Below are positions 1 to 5,658 of a DNA stretch of 5,664 nt, one piece after another (position 1 is the first letter of the stretch; each line of letters begins with the position of its first letter). The DNA is from SIG480 sp045614365 (GTDB lineage: Bacteria; Bacillota; Clostridia; Oscillospirales; JAAYXM01), in contig JAZLCV010000195.1 of NCBI GenBank assembly GCA_045614365.1, forward strand, positions 1-5,664, in the 5' to 3' direction. The position numbers and the translations under genes were made by a program. The notes beneath the pieces are model-generated. The model saw nothing but the letters and a program-made list of their open reading frames with translations. It had not been told where the DNA came from and ran no database searches.

Positions 1-305
1 GTTTCTTTATAGCGCTTTATTATAACGTCGGTGGATGCTTCAAAGTAGAGAATTTTGTAATTGCAGTCAAGCGTTTTTATGCTGTCAAGAGCCTCGAAAA
101 GTGCAGAAAAATCAATCCCTGCACGGATATCCGTAACAAGAGCGACCTGAGAAAAACGGCTGTTTGCGGCAATGCACATCTCGGCAAATTTCGGAATAAG
201 CTCCGGTGGCATATTGTCAACGCAGTAAAATCCCATATCCTCAAGAACAGATGCAGCGCGGCTTTTACCGGCACCGGACATTCCCGATATTATAAAAAAA
301 TCCAT
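1..305 (-). CDS. rapZ: RapZ family RNase adapter / nucleotide-binding protein (YvcJ-like), N-terminal part only
   Basis: Reading leftward from ATG at 305, the frame stays open for 101 codons to the window edge, so the C-terminal two thirds of this normally ~285-residue protein are missing. The start gives MDFFIISGMSGAGKSR, with a Walker A P-loop at residues 8-15 (GMSGAGKS). It is followed by VDNMPPELIP (29-38), the VTDIR segment (57-61), and YKILYFEAS leading to RYKET at the edge. These are hallmark blocks of the RapZ/YvcJ family. Known of the family: it binds ATP/GTP. In E. coli RapZ binds GlcN6P and guides RNase E to the sRNA GlmZ, tuning GlmS; in Bacillus, YvcJ affects competence. Here it lies 15 nt after murB, as in many Clostridia, where yvcK and whiA usually follow. 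I infer a link to cell-wall precursor supply. The family call is very firm; the exact role in this organism is not known. Confidence 0.96.
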   Translation of the reverse strand, partial: MDFFIISGMSGAGKSRAASVLEDMGFYCVDNMPPELIPKFAEMCIAANSRFSQVALVTDIRAGIDFSALFEALDSIKTLDCNYKILYFEASTDVIIKRYKE

Positions 306-316
306 ACTTTTCACAT

Positions 317-323
317 TCCTTTA
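317..323 (-). promoter_or_regulatory. rapZ ribosome binding site fused to the murB stop codon
   Basis: On the minus strand the murB stop TAA runs straight into AGGA (TAAAGGA), which lies 11 nt before the rapZ ATG at 305. The Shine-Dalgarno therefore begins inside the last codon of murB. Ribosomes ending murB would sit on the rapZ start region, which suggests translational coupling. The spacing is a little longer than ideal. Confidence 0.6.
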
Positions 324-1214
324 TACAAAACAGATTTCACATTCAAGGGTTACGCCTGTTTCTTTCAAAACAGTGCTTTTTATATGTTCTACAAGCCGTT
401 TGACATCATCGGCAGTGGCATCGCCGCGGTTTATGATAAAACCCGCATGCTTTTCAGAAACCTCTGCACCTCCGATTGAAAATCCCTTGAGTCCGCACTG
501 CTCGATCAAAGCTCCTGCAAAATGACCTTCCGGACGCTTGAAAACGCTTCCGGCGCTCGGGAATTCAAGCGGCTGTTTATCGCGCCGGCGCTCGGCAAGC
601 TCGCGCATTTTCTCCGCTATTGCATCCGGATCATCCTCGTAAAGTGAAAACTCGGCAGACAAAGCGGTGAATTCGGGATGCTGCTTGTAAATACCGGTGC
701 GGTAACCGAAGCTGTGCTTTTCGTTCGGAATTGTAAAGACACCGTCAGAGGAGACGTATGTACTTTTTGTAAGTACGTGAGATATCTCGCCACCGTATGC
801 GCCTGCGTTCATAACAAGGGATCCGCCGACGCTTCCGGGAATCCCGTGTGCAAATTCAAAACCGCCAAGACCTCGGCGTTGTGCGATTGAAGCAACGGAA
901 GAAAGCGTGGCTCCCGCTTCGGCAAATATTTTGTTTCCCAAAACAGAAATTTTATTGCAGGAAAGTTTGAGAACAACTCCGTCAATACCGCTGTCGGAAA
1001 CGACAAGATTACTGCCGTTGCCAAGAATGAGAGGTGTGACACCAAATCCGCCGAGAACGTCAATTGCGCTCAGTGCGGCGTCCACGGAATGCGCGTCGAG
1101 GAAAAGATGTGCAGGTCCGCCTATTCTGAATGTGGTGTGGAGAGACATCGGCTCATCCTTGCGGATAAACAAGTCCGGAATGTTCTGCAAAAGGTCTGAG
1201 ATTGTTTTAAGCAT
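321..1214 (-). CDS. murB: UDP-N-acetylenolpyruvoylglucosamine reductase MurB
   Basis: This cytosolic FAD enzyme uses NADPH to reduce UDP-GlcNAc-enolpyruvate to UDP-MurNAc, the second committed step of peptidoglycan synthesis. The 297 residues match the short, type II form common in Firmicutes. The FAD-binding half shows TTFRIGGPA (27-35), LGNGSNLVVSDSGIDG (64-79) and GIPGSVGGSLVMNAGAYGGE (124-143). FGYRTGIYK (169-177) carries the conserved Arg172. SAGSVFKRP (220-228) holds the proton-donor Ser223. GLKGFSIGGAEVSEKHAGF (241-259) and the C-terminal LECE (290-293), where the catalytic Glu lies, complete the active site. The usual YRxS motif reads YRTG here. The ATG at 1214 has AAAGGA about 9 nt upstream, and translation from it gives a normal N-terminus. 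It heads an operon with rapZ. Confidence 0.97.
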   Translation of the reverse strand: MLKTISDLLQNIPDLFIRKDEPMSLHTTFRIGGPAHLFLDAHSVDAALSAIDVLGGFGVTPLILGNGSNLVVSDSGIDGVVLKLSCNKISVLGNKIFAEAGATLSSVASIAQRRGLGGFEFAHGIPGSVGGSLVMNAGAYGGEISHVLTKSTYVSSDGVFTIPNEKHSFGYRTGIYKQHPEFTALSAEFSLYEDDPDAIAEKMRELAERRRDKQPLEFPSAGSVFKRPEGHFAGALIEQCGLKGFSIGGAEVSEKHAGFIINRGDATADDVKRLVEHIKSTVLKETGVTLECEICFV

Positions 1215-1243
1215 AATGATATTTCCTTTGAAATTGAATATAT

Positions 1244-1258
1244 ATTATAAGTATAGCA
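1244..1258 (-). promoter_or_regulatory. Probable murB-rapZ promoter (-10 region)
   Basis: Reading leftward, the sequence has TGC-TATACT (extended -10, 1258-1250) followed at once by a second hexamer TATAAT (1249-1244). Either lies 30-45 nt before the murB start. No good -35 (TTGACA-like) is seen at 16-18 nt; that stretch is the T-run of the mtaB terminator. The TG dinucleotide of the extended -10 may compensate. Inference only. Confidence 0.45.
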
Positions 1259-1267
1259 TATTTAAGG

Positions 1268-1300
1268 AAAAAAAGCATCCGTTATTTTAAAAATAAACAG
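1268..1300 (-). terminator. Putative weak rho-independent terminator of mtaB
   Basis: Downstream of the mtaB stop, the minus strand has an AT-rich inverted repeat (GTTTATT / AATAAC, one T bulged). It is followed by CGGATGC and then seven T residues (1274-1268). The stem is imperfect and low in GC, so termination may be partial and some mtaB transcripts may continue into murB. Confidence 0.4.
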
Positions 1301-1307
1301 GCATAGC

Positions 1308-2600
1308 TTACAGAATTTCTCCAAGCAATCCGTCTGAATAAAGACCGCATATTTTTACGTCATATATCCTGTTTTTAATATTGCTGTCGCATTTTACATA
1401 AACCCGCACATAGTTCTTTGCATGTCCGCAGAAATATCCGTCGCAAGCCTCTTCGAAAAGGACGGACTGCACGGTGCCATGAAGACTTTGGAGATACTCG
1501 TTTTCCATACGTTTTGCAACATCAGCTGCACGGCGTGCACGCGCGGTTTTTTCCGCTTTTGTTATCTGGTTTTCCATCTTTGCGGCAGGGGTACCTGCGC
1601 GCTTTGAGTAAGGGAAAATATGCATTGACGAAAACGCGCATTTTTCAATGAATGCAAGTGTCGCTGCAAATTCATCATCGGTTTCACCGGGGAATCCCAC
1701 GATCATATCCGTTGTGATTGCACAACCGGGAAAATACTCACGCAGAAGCGAAACTGACTGATAAAAACGTTCGGTATCGTATTTTCTGTGCATACGCGAA
1801 AGAGTTTCATCACATCCGCTTTGCATAGAAAGGTGAAAGTGTGGACAGAGATTTGTAAAGGTGTGAAGCTTTTCACAAAACTCCTTTGTTATTGTACGCG
1901 GCTCTATTGAACCGAGCCTGAAGCGGATGTCGGGAAATTCTTCACATAGTCTTGAAATAAGCGAAGTAAGCTCTGTTTTCGGTGTTAAGTCTCTTCCGTA
2001 TGAGGAAATTTCAATTCCGGTCAGAACAATCTCGTTATAGTTCTGTTCGCGGAGCTTCCGGCATTCTCCTGCTGCAATATCAGGAGAGAGGGAGCGTACG
2101 GGACCGCGGGAATAAGGAATTATGCAATACGTGCAGAAATTGGTGCATCCGTCTTCTATCTTAAGCATTGCGCGGGTATGTCCCAAAAGTCCGCCTGCGG
2201 GAAGATATTCAAATTCACGGCGTTTTAAAGAGTTGTCGGGTGTAAAGTTTTGCGTATTTACATATGCTGTATTGCATATGTTTTCAACAAATGCATCTCT
2301 GTCGGCTGTTCCGGTAATGACAGATACACCGTTAATGCCCGTTATGCTTTCGGGGTTTACCTGGGACAGGCATCCGCAGACTGCGATTTTTGCGCCCGGA
2401 TAATTTTTTGCAAATCTCCGGATTGCGCTTCTTGATTTCTGATCGCTTACAGCGGTTACCGTACAGGTGTTTATTACGATAACATCTGCATTTTCGGGAT
2501 TTTCGCAAGCCTCATGCCCCCGCTTTGAGAGAAGCAGGGAAAGAGCCTGTGTTTCAAATTGATTGACCTTACAGCCGAGGGTGTAAAAATAAATTTTCAT
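1308..2600 (-). CDS. mtaB: tRNA (N6-threonylcarbamoyladenosine-C2-)-methylthiotransferase MtaB (radical SAM)
   Basis: MtaB converts t6A37 to ms2t6A37 in tRNAs reading ANN codons, notably tRNA-Lys(UUU), using two [4Fe-4S] clusters and S-adenosylmethionine. The 430 residues carry all three domains. The N-terminal MTTase domain begins YTLGCKVNQFETQ and has cluster cysteines C10, C46 (INTCTVT) and C77 (CGCLSQ). The radical SAM core has C152-x3-C156-x2-C159 in KIEDGCTNFCTYCIIPYSRG, then HLSMQSGCDETLSRMHR and TTDMIVGFPGETDDEF. A C-terminal TRAM RNA-binding domain covers about residues 373-430. TLGCKVNQFE is typical of the MtaB/YqeV branch rather than MiaB (TyGCQMN) or RimO. The ATG at 2600 has AGGTGA 5 nt upstream. 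In Bacillus the gene sits beside dnaJ/prmA/rsmE; here it lies next to murB instead, with a 93-nt gap. Confidence 0.95.
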   Translation of the reverse strand: MKIYFYTLGCKVNQFETQALSLLLSKRGHEACENPENADVIVINTCTVTAVSDQKSRSAIRRFAKNYPGAKIAVCGCLSQVNPESITGINGVSVITGTADRDAFVENICNTAYVNTQNFTPDNSLKRREFEYLPAGGLLGHTRAMLKIEDGCTNFCTYCIIPYSRGPVRSLSPDIAAGECRKLREQNYNEIVLTGIEISSYGRDLTPKTELTSLISRLCEEFPDIRFRLGSIEPRTITKEFCEKLHTFTNLCPHFHLSMQSGCDETLSRMHRKYDTERFYQSVSLLREYFPGCAITTDMIVGFPGETDDEFAATLAFIEKCAFSSMHIFPYSKRAGTPAAKMENQITKAEKTARARRAADVAKRMENEYLQSLHGTVQSVLFEEACDGYFCGHAKNYVRVYVKCDSNIKNRIYDVKICGLYSDGLLGEIL

Positions 2601-2629
2601 AAGTTCACCTAAAATTTACATAGAAATGG

Positions 2630-2658
2630 TTGAAAAAAACTTCCAAAAGTATTATACT
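2630..2658 (+). promoter_or_regulatory. Sigma-A type promoter of the HPr-like gene
   Basis: TTGAAA (2630-2635) and TATACT (2653-2658) are separated by exactly 17 nt, five of six consensus bases in each hexamer. Transcription would start near 2665, leaving a leader of about 43 nt. The leader contains a small hairpin TGCC-AAAA-GGCA (2668-2679) and a good Shine-Dalgarno AGGGAG (2693-2698), 9 nt before the ATG. Confidence 0.7.
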
Positions 2659-2660
2659 TT
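2646..2660. repeat. 15-bp inverted repeat centred on the shared -10 elements
   Basis: AAAGTAT-T-ATACTTT is a perfect 7-bp inverted repeat around a single central base. It contains the -10 hexamers of both divergent promoters. It may simply reflect two overlapping TATA-like boxes, or may serve as an operator; the sequence alone cannot decide. Confidence 0.6.
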
Positions 2661-2680
2661 ATTTATATGCCAAAAGGCAA
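2646..2680 (-). promoter_or_regulatory. Probable mtaB promoter, overlapping the opposite HPr-like promoter
   Basis: On the minus strand, TTGCCT (2680-2675, four of six consensus bases) is followed after 18 nt by a perfect -10 TATAAT (2656-2651). A transcript would start near 2644 and give a leader of roughly 45 nt. The -10 bases are the same base pairs used by the rightward promoter. Confidence 0.55.
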
Positions 2681-2707
2681 CATAAAATTTGAAGGGAGAC
2701 TTAAATT

Positions 2708-2947
2708 ATGTACAAATTCCAAATTACGCTTTCGTCCATCAACGAGGTTAAAAGCTTCGTAAATGCTGCTTGCTCGCAGATGTGCGATATTGACATCATC
2801 TCAGGAAGATACGTTATCGATGCAAAATCCATTATGGGTATCTTCAGTATCGACCTCACAAAACCCGTAACAGTTTCCGTAAACGGCACAGAGGAAGAAT
2901 ATAAGGCTTTCCGTGAGCTCGTAAAGGACATTGTTGTTGAGGATTAA
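2708..2947 (+). CDS. HPr-like protein lacking the phosphocarrier histidine (Crh-like)
   Basis: The 79 residues fit the HPr fold in order: strand KFQITL (3-8), helix INEVKSFVNAACSQM (11-25), strands DIDII (27-31) and YVIDA (35-39), short helix SIMGIFSID (41-49), strand VTVSVNG (54-60) and C-terminal helix EEEYKAFRELVKDI (62-75). KSIMG (40-44) matches the regulatory Ser46 loop of HPr, the site for HPr kinase, with Ser41 in that place. The active-site GIHARP stretch is replaced by INEVKS (11-16), with Glu13 where His15 should be, and the protein has no histidine anywhere. It therefore cannot accept phosphate from Enzyme I as HPr does. Bacillus Crh also lacks His15 (Gln) and acts with CcpA in catabolite control; a similar regulatory role is an inference. 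The pair C22/C26 is unexplained. Its own promoter and a downstream terminator suggest a mainly monocistronic small gene. Clostridia often encode such proteins, annotated loosely as HPr. Confidence 0.85.
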   Translation: MYKFQITLSSINEVKSFVNAACSQMCDIDIISGRYVIDAKSIMGIFSIDLTKPVTVSVNGTEEEYKAFRELVKDIVVED

Positions 2948-2965
2948 TTAAGACTGTAACTTTCC

Positions 2966-2999
2966 GGCAACCGTTTTCTTCGGTTGCCTGATTGTTTTT
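2966..2999 (+). terminator. Rho-independent terminator after the HPr-like gene
   Basis: A perfect 8-bp GC-rich stem, GGCAACCG (2966-2973) and CGGTTGCC (2981-2988), encloses a 7-nt loop TTTTCTT. A T-rich tail ending in five T residues (2995-2999) follows. It starts 18 nt after the HPr-like stop and ends 25 nt before murD. The tail begins with TGATTG before the T-run, so it may be leaky. Confidence 0.8.
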
Positions 3000-3024
3000 A
3001 TATAAGTATGGGAGGTTATCGTAA

Positions 3025-4404
3025 ATGAGCGCATCATTTGCTGATTTTACAAAGGATATGAACGGAAAGCGCTGTGCTGTTATAGGTATGGGCGTAAGCA
3101 ATATTCCGCTTATCCGCCTTTTGCTGTGTTCGGGAGCAGAGGTTCTTGTCTGCGACAAGAAGGAAGAGCACGATACCGCGATTGTTGAGGAATTCCGTAC
3201 GCAGGGGGCAAAGTTTTTGTTCGGCGAAAGATATCTTTCCTCTCTTGGTGATAGTGATGTTATATTCAAAACACCGGGTATGCGCTATGATGTCCCGGAA
3301 CTTTTGGAGGCGAAGGCGCGTGGCTGTGTTATAACGACAGAGATGGAGCAGTTTTTGTCCCTGTGTCCGTGTGTGAGCATCGGAATAACGGGAAGTGACG
3401 GAAAAACAACTACAACAACTATTGTCGGTGAGCTTCTCCGGCAGGCGGGGAAACGCACGTTTGTCGGCGGGAATATCGGAACGCCGCTTCTTGCCGATAC
3501 CGATAAAATGACCGGAGATGATTTTGCAGTTGTTGAGCTTTCTTCATTTCAACTTATGAATATAGGGCATGGCACGGATATCTCCGTTATAACAAACATA
3601 ACTCCGAATCACCTTGATATGCACAAGTCTATGGAGGAATATACCGAAGCAAAAAAGCAGATTTACAAAACTGCTTCCGGAAAAGTTGTTCTCAATTTCG
3701 ATAATGACATCACAAGAGCCATTGCAGAAGAGCTTGGCGGGCGTGCAGTCCTGTTCTCATCGAAAGAGCTGCTTGATAGCGGATATTGCGTAGAGGACGG
3801 ATTTATCGTGTTCAGAAAAGCAGGGGAAAGTGAAAAAATCCTTGCCCTTTCCGATATAAAGATTCAGGGAATGCATAACGTTGAAAACTATATGGCAGCG
3901 ATTGCGGCAACAAGAGATTTTGTTTCTCTTGATGATATCCGCACCGTTGCGCGTGAGTTCGGTGGCGTGGAACACCGTATGGAGCTTGTGCGCGAGCTTT
4001 CCGGTGTTAAATATTATAACGATTCAATAGCTTCAAGCCCGACAAGGACGATTGCAGGGCTTCGCGCGTTTGATAAAAAGGTTATTCTTATCGCCGGAGG
4101 ATATGACAAGAAAATTCCGTTTGACGAGCTTGGACCCGCCGTGCTCAGGTACGTTAAAACGCTTGTACTTGTCGGTGATACCTCGGAAAAGATACGCTTG
4201 GCAGTGGAAAATACATCGGGCTATGATCCGGAAAAGCTTCCGATAATTATGTGCGCCTCTTTTGAGGATGCGGTAAGGGCAGCCTCTGAAAATGCCGCAA
4301 GTGGCGATATCGTAACGCTCTCTCCCGCATGTGCATCGTTTGATATGTTTAAAAACTTTATGCTTCGCGGTGAGCGGTTTAAAGAGCTTGTAAATGCGCT
4401 TTAA
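3025..4404 (+). CDS. murD: UDP-N-acetylmuramoyl-L-alanine--D-glutamate ligase MurD
   Basis: MurD is the cytosolic ATP-dependent Mur ligase that adds D-glutamate to UDP-MurNAc-L-Ala. The 459 residues match the family length. The N-terminal UDP-binding domain starts at GKRCAVIGMGVSNIPL (14-29). The central ATPase domain has the P-loop GITGSDGKTTTT (120-131), GGNIGTPLL (148-156), ELSSFQL with Glu171, and ITNITPNHLDMH (189-200). Lys210 in EAKKQIY aligns with the carbamylated lysine of E. coli MurD. The C-terminal domain has EHRMELV (316-322), YYNDSIASSPTRT (330-342) and LSPACASFDMFKNFMLRGERF (from 432). ELSSFQL and SPACASFDxFKNF mark it as MurD rather than MurC, MurE or MurF. The ATG at 3025 has GGAGG 9 nt upstream; an in-frame ATG at 3058 has AAAGGA too close to serve. 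No clear promoter of its own is visible, so it may depend on read-through from the HPr-like gene. Confidence 0.97.
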   Translation: MSASFADFTKDMNGKRCAVIGMGVSNIPLIRLLLCSGAEVLVCDKKEEHDTAIVEEFRTQGAKFLFGERYLSSLGDSDVIFKTPGMRYDVPELLEAKARGCVITTEMEQFLSLCPCVSIGITGSDGKTTTTTIVGELLRQAGKRTFVGGNIGTPLLADTDKMTGDDFAVVELSSFQLMNIGHGTDISVITNITPNHLDMHKSMEEYTEAKKQIYKTASGKVVLNFDNDITRAIAEELGGRAVLFSSKELLDSGYCVEDGFIVFRKAGESEKILALSDIKIQGMHNVENYMAAIAATRDFVSLDDIRTVAREFGGVEHRMELVRELSGVKYYNDSIASSPTRTIAGLRAFDKKVILIAGGYDKKIPFDELGPAVLRYVKTLVLVGDTSEKIRLAVENTSGYDPEKLPIIMCASFEDAVRAASENAASGDIVTLSPACASFDMFKNFMLRGERFKELVNAL

Positions 4405-5600
4405 TTCCCGCTTGCGATATATATCGGGGATTGCGTATACGTGCTTCCTTGTGCTGCGGGAGTTTTCATAAAAAGTGAATATATATCATCTGAGCGTTGT
4501 TCGAGGGCGAAAAGACTTTGCAGTCGTTCGTCCTCGTTTTTTATAGAGGACGGTCTAGTGATAATCGGGATTTTTGAAAGCTTCTTCGCCTTTTTTATAA
4601 TAGCACGTCCGCGGTCATTGAACGCAAGTATGCGAGCGTAGGGAACGGCACCGAGCGAAAAGGAAGCATCCACGTCTAAGAATGCATTAAGAAAAATTCT
4701 TCGTATACGCGCGTGGGCATATCGCCTTGTTTTTGCAAGAGAGATTGCATCTGCCACGCTGTGGCTTTTTGCTACCGCATCAAAAAGGCGGAACTGAAGT
4801 CCTTCGGAAACATCGCCGTATTTTGTGAAATCGTCCGGTGTAAGTCTCTTTAATACGGACATTATTGCGCTGTCCGCAGTGGCGGAAAATACCGGAGCAG
4901 AACCCTTGCTCACATCCTCGCGGAAAAGAGTGATGGTTTCGTCCGGAACAAATCCGGAAAAATCCTCTCCGTGCGCAATAAGCTCACGTATATATGACGC
5001 AGAGGCGAAGACTTCCGTTGTCTGTACACTGTCGTGACCGGCACCCGTGCGCGGGATAACAATGGGGTGTATATCTGATTCAAGGCGCAGAAGTGCCTTA
5101 AGGTATTCCACGGCAAGAATGTTGTTTGCTTCTGCGATGAGTGGGGAGAGCGATTTATCAATTTTTGCAAGCGCACGTTCACGCGCTTTTGCATAAGAAA
5201 CTCCTGATGAATATTCCTCTAAAATTTCCTCATCAAAGCTTTTATCAGTGAAAATTTTTGCAATTCCCCAAAGCTTTTTTTCATCGGCGCACTCTGCTCC
5301 GAACGAAATTGAAGAGACAACACCGAGGGAGTCAAGCACGGAAACGGCACCGCTTGCAAAACGCTCTGCCGAGGCGATTGCCCACGGAACAGGAAGCTCT
5401 ATAACAACATCTGCACCCGAGCACACAGCTGCGGCGGCTCGGGATATCTTCGGCATCACGGCAAAATCACCGCGCTGAACAAAATTTCCGCTCATAACGC
5501 AAACTATTCCGTCTGCACCGCGACGCTTTGTTTCTTCAATCTGATACAGATGCCCGTTATGGAAAGGGTTGTATTCGCAGACAATACCACAAATGTTCAT
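4401..5600 (-). CDS. tmcAL: tRNA(Met) cytidine acetate ligase TmcAL (YlbM family)
   Basis: TmcAL activates acetate with ATP to acetyl-AMP and acetylates C34 of elongator tRNA-Met, giving ac4C at the wobble position, which helps keep AUG and AUA decoding apart. The 399 residues start with GIVCEYNPFHNGH (5-17), whose HNGH (14-17) is the nucleotidyltransferase HIGH-type motif. VMSGNFVQRGD (35-45), GADVVIELPVPWAIASAERFA (62-82) and NNILAVEYLKAL (159-170) are conserved family blocks. RTGAGHDS (184-191) followed by ASASYIREL (199-207) completes the ATP site. The ATG at 5600 has GGTGA 7 nt upstream, and the frame begins exactly at the expected N-terminus. Its stop overlaps that of the converging murD by three bases. 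No terminator is visible before that overlap. Family members were earlier annotated as generic nucleotidyltransferases. Confidence 0.94.
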   Translation of the reverse strand: MNICGIVCEYNPFHNGHLYQIEETKRRGADGIVCVMSGNFVQRGDFAVMPKISRAAAAVCSGADVVIELPVPWAIASAERFASGAVSVLDSLGVVSSISFGAECADEKKLWGIAKIFTDKSFDEEILEEYSSGVSYAKARERALAKIDKSLSPLIAEANNILAVEYLKALLRLESDIHPIVIPRTGAGHDSVQTTEVFASASYIRELIAHGEDFSGFVPDETITLFREDVSKGSAPVFSATADSAIMSVLKRLTPDDFTKYGDVSEGLQFRLFDAVAKSHSVADAISLAKTRRYAHARIRRIFLNAFLDVDASFSLGAVPYARILAFNDRGRAIIKKAKKLSKIPIITRPSSIKNEDERLQSLFALEQRSDDIYSLFMKTPAAQGSTYTQSPIYIASGN

Positions 5601-5629
5601 AAAAAATCACCGTCTTTTGTAAAAAAGTC

Positions 5630-5658
5630 TTGCAAAAATCTCATAAATGGGATAAAAT
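5630..5658 (+). promoter_or_regulatory. Candidate promoter reading rightward out of the window
   Basis: TTGCAA (5630-5635) and TAAAAT (5653-5658) are separated by 17 nt in AT-rich DNA upstream of tmcAL, pointing away from it. The gene it would serve lies beyond the window edge. I see no equally clear leftward promoter for tmcAL in the 64 bases available. Confidence 0.45.

Noticed and set aside
77..274. 65-codon open frame on the minus strand
   Set aside because: It is an alternative frame inside rapZ, whose real frame carries the P-loop and the VDNMPPELIP block.
907..1290. 127-codon open frame on the plus strand opposite murB
   Set aside because: It lies antisense to the conserved N-terminal half of MurB, has no recognisable domain, and its composition follows the opposite gene's codons.
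2668..2679. Hairpin TGCC-AAAA-GGCA in the HPr-like leader, considered as a riboswitch or attenuator
   Set aside because: Only four base pairs, no T-run and a leader of about 43 nt are too little for a known riboswitch; part of it is accounted for by the leftward -35.
2999..3006. TATATAAG considered as a murD promoter -10
   Set aside because: No -35-like hexamer lies 16-18 nt upstream; that position falls in the terminator loop and stem.
2856..3269. 137-codon open frame on the minus strand across the HPr-like/murD junction
   Set aside because: It would run antisense through two well-supported genes and the terminator hairpin, and the translation shows no family motif.
4415..4426. 12-bp perfect palindrome CGATATATATCG near the murD/tmcAL junction
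   Set aside because: It is explained by the codons for the tmcAL C-terminus (PIYIAS), has no T-run, and its alternating AT core makes a poor hairpin; not a convincing terminator or operator.
4910..5194. 94-codon open frame on the minus strand inside tmcAL
   Set aside because: It is another frame of the same strand as the firmly identified TmcAL and shows no motif.
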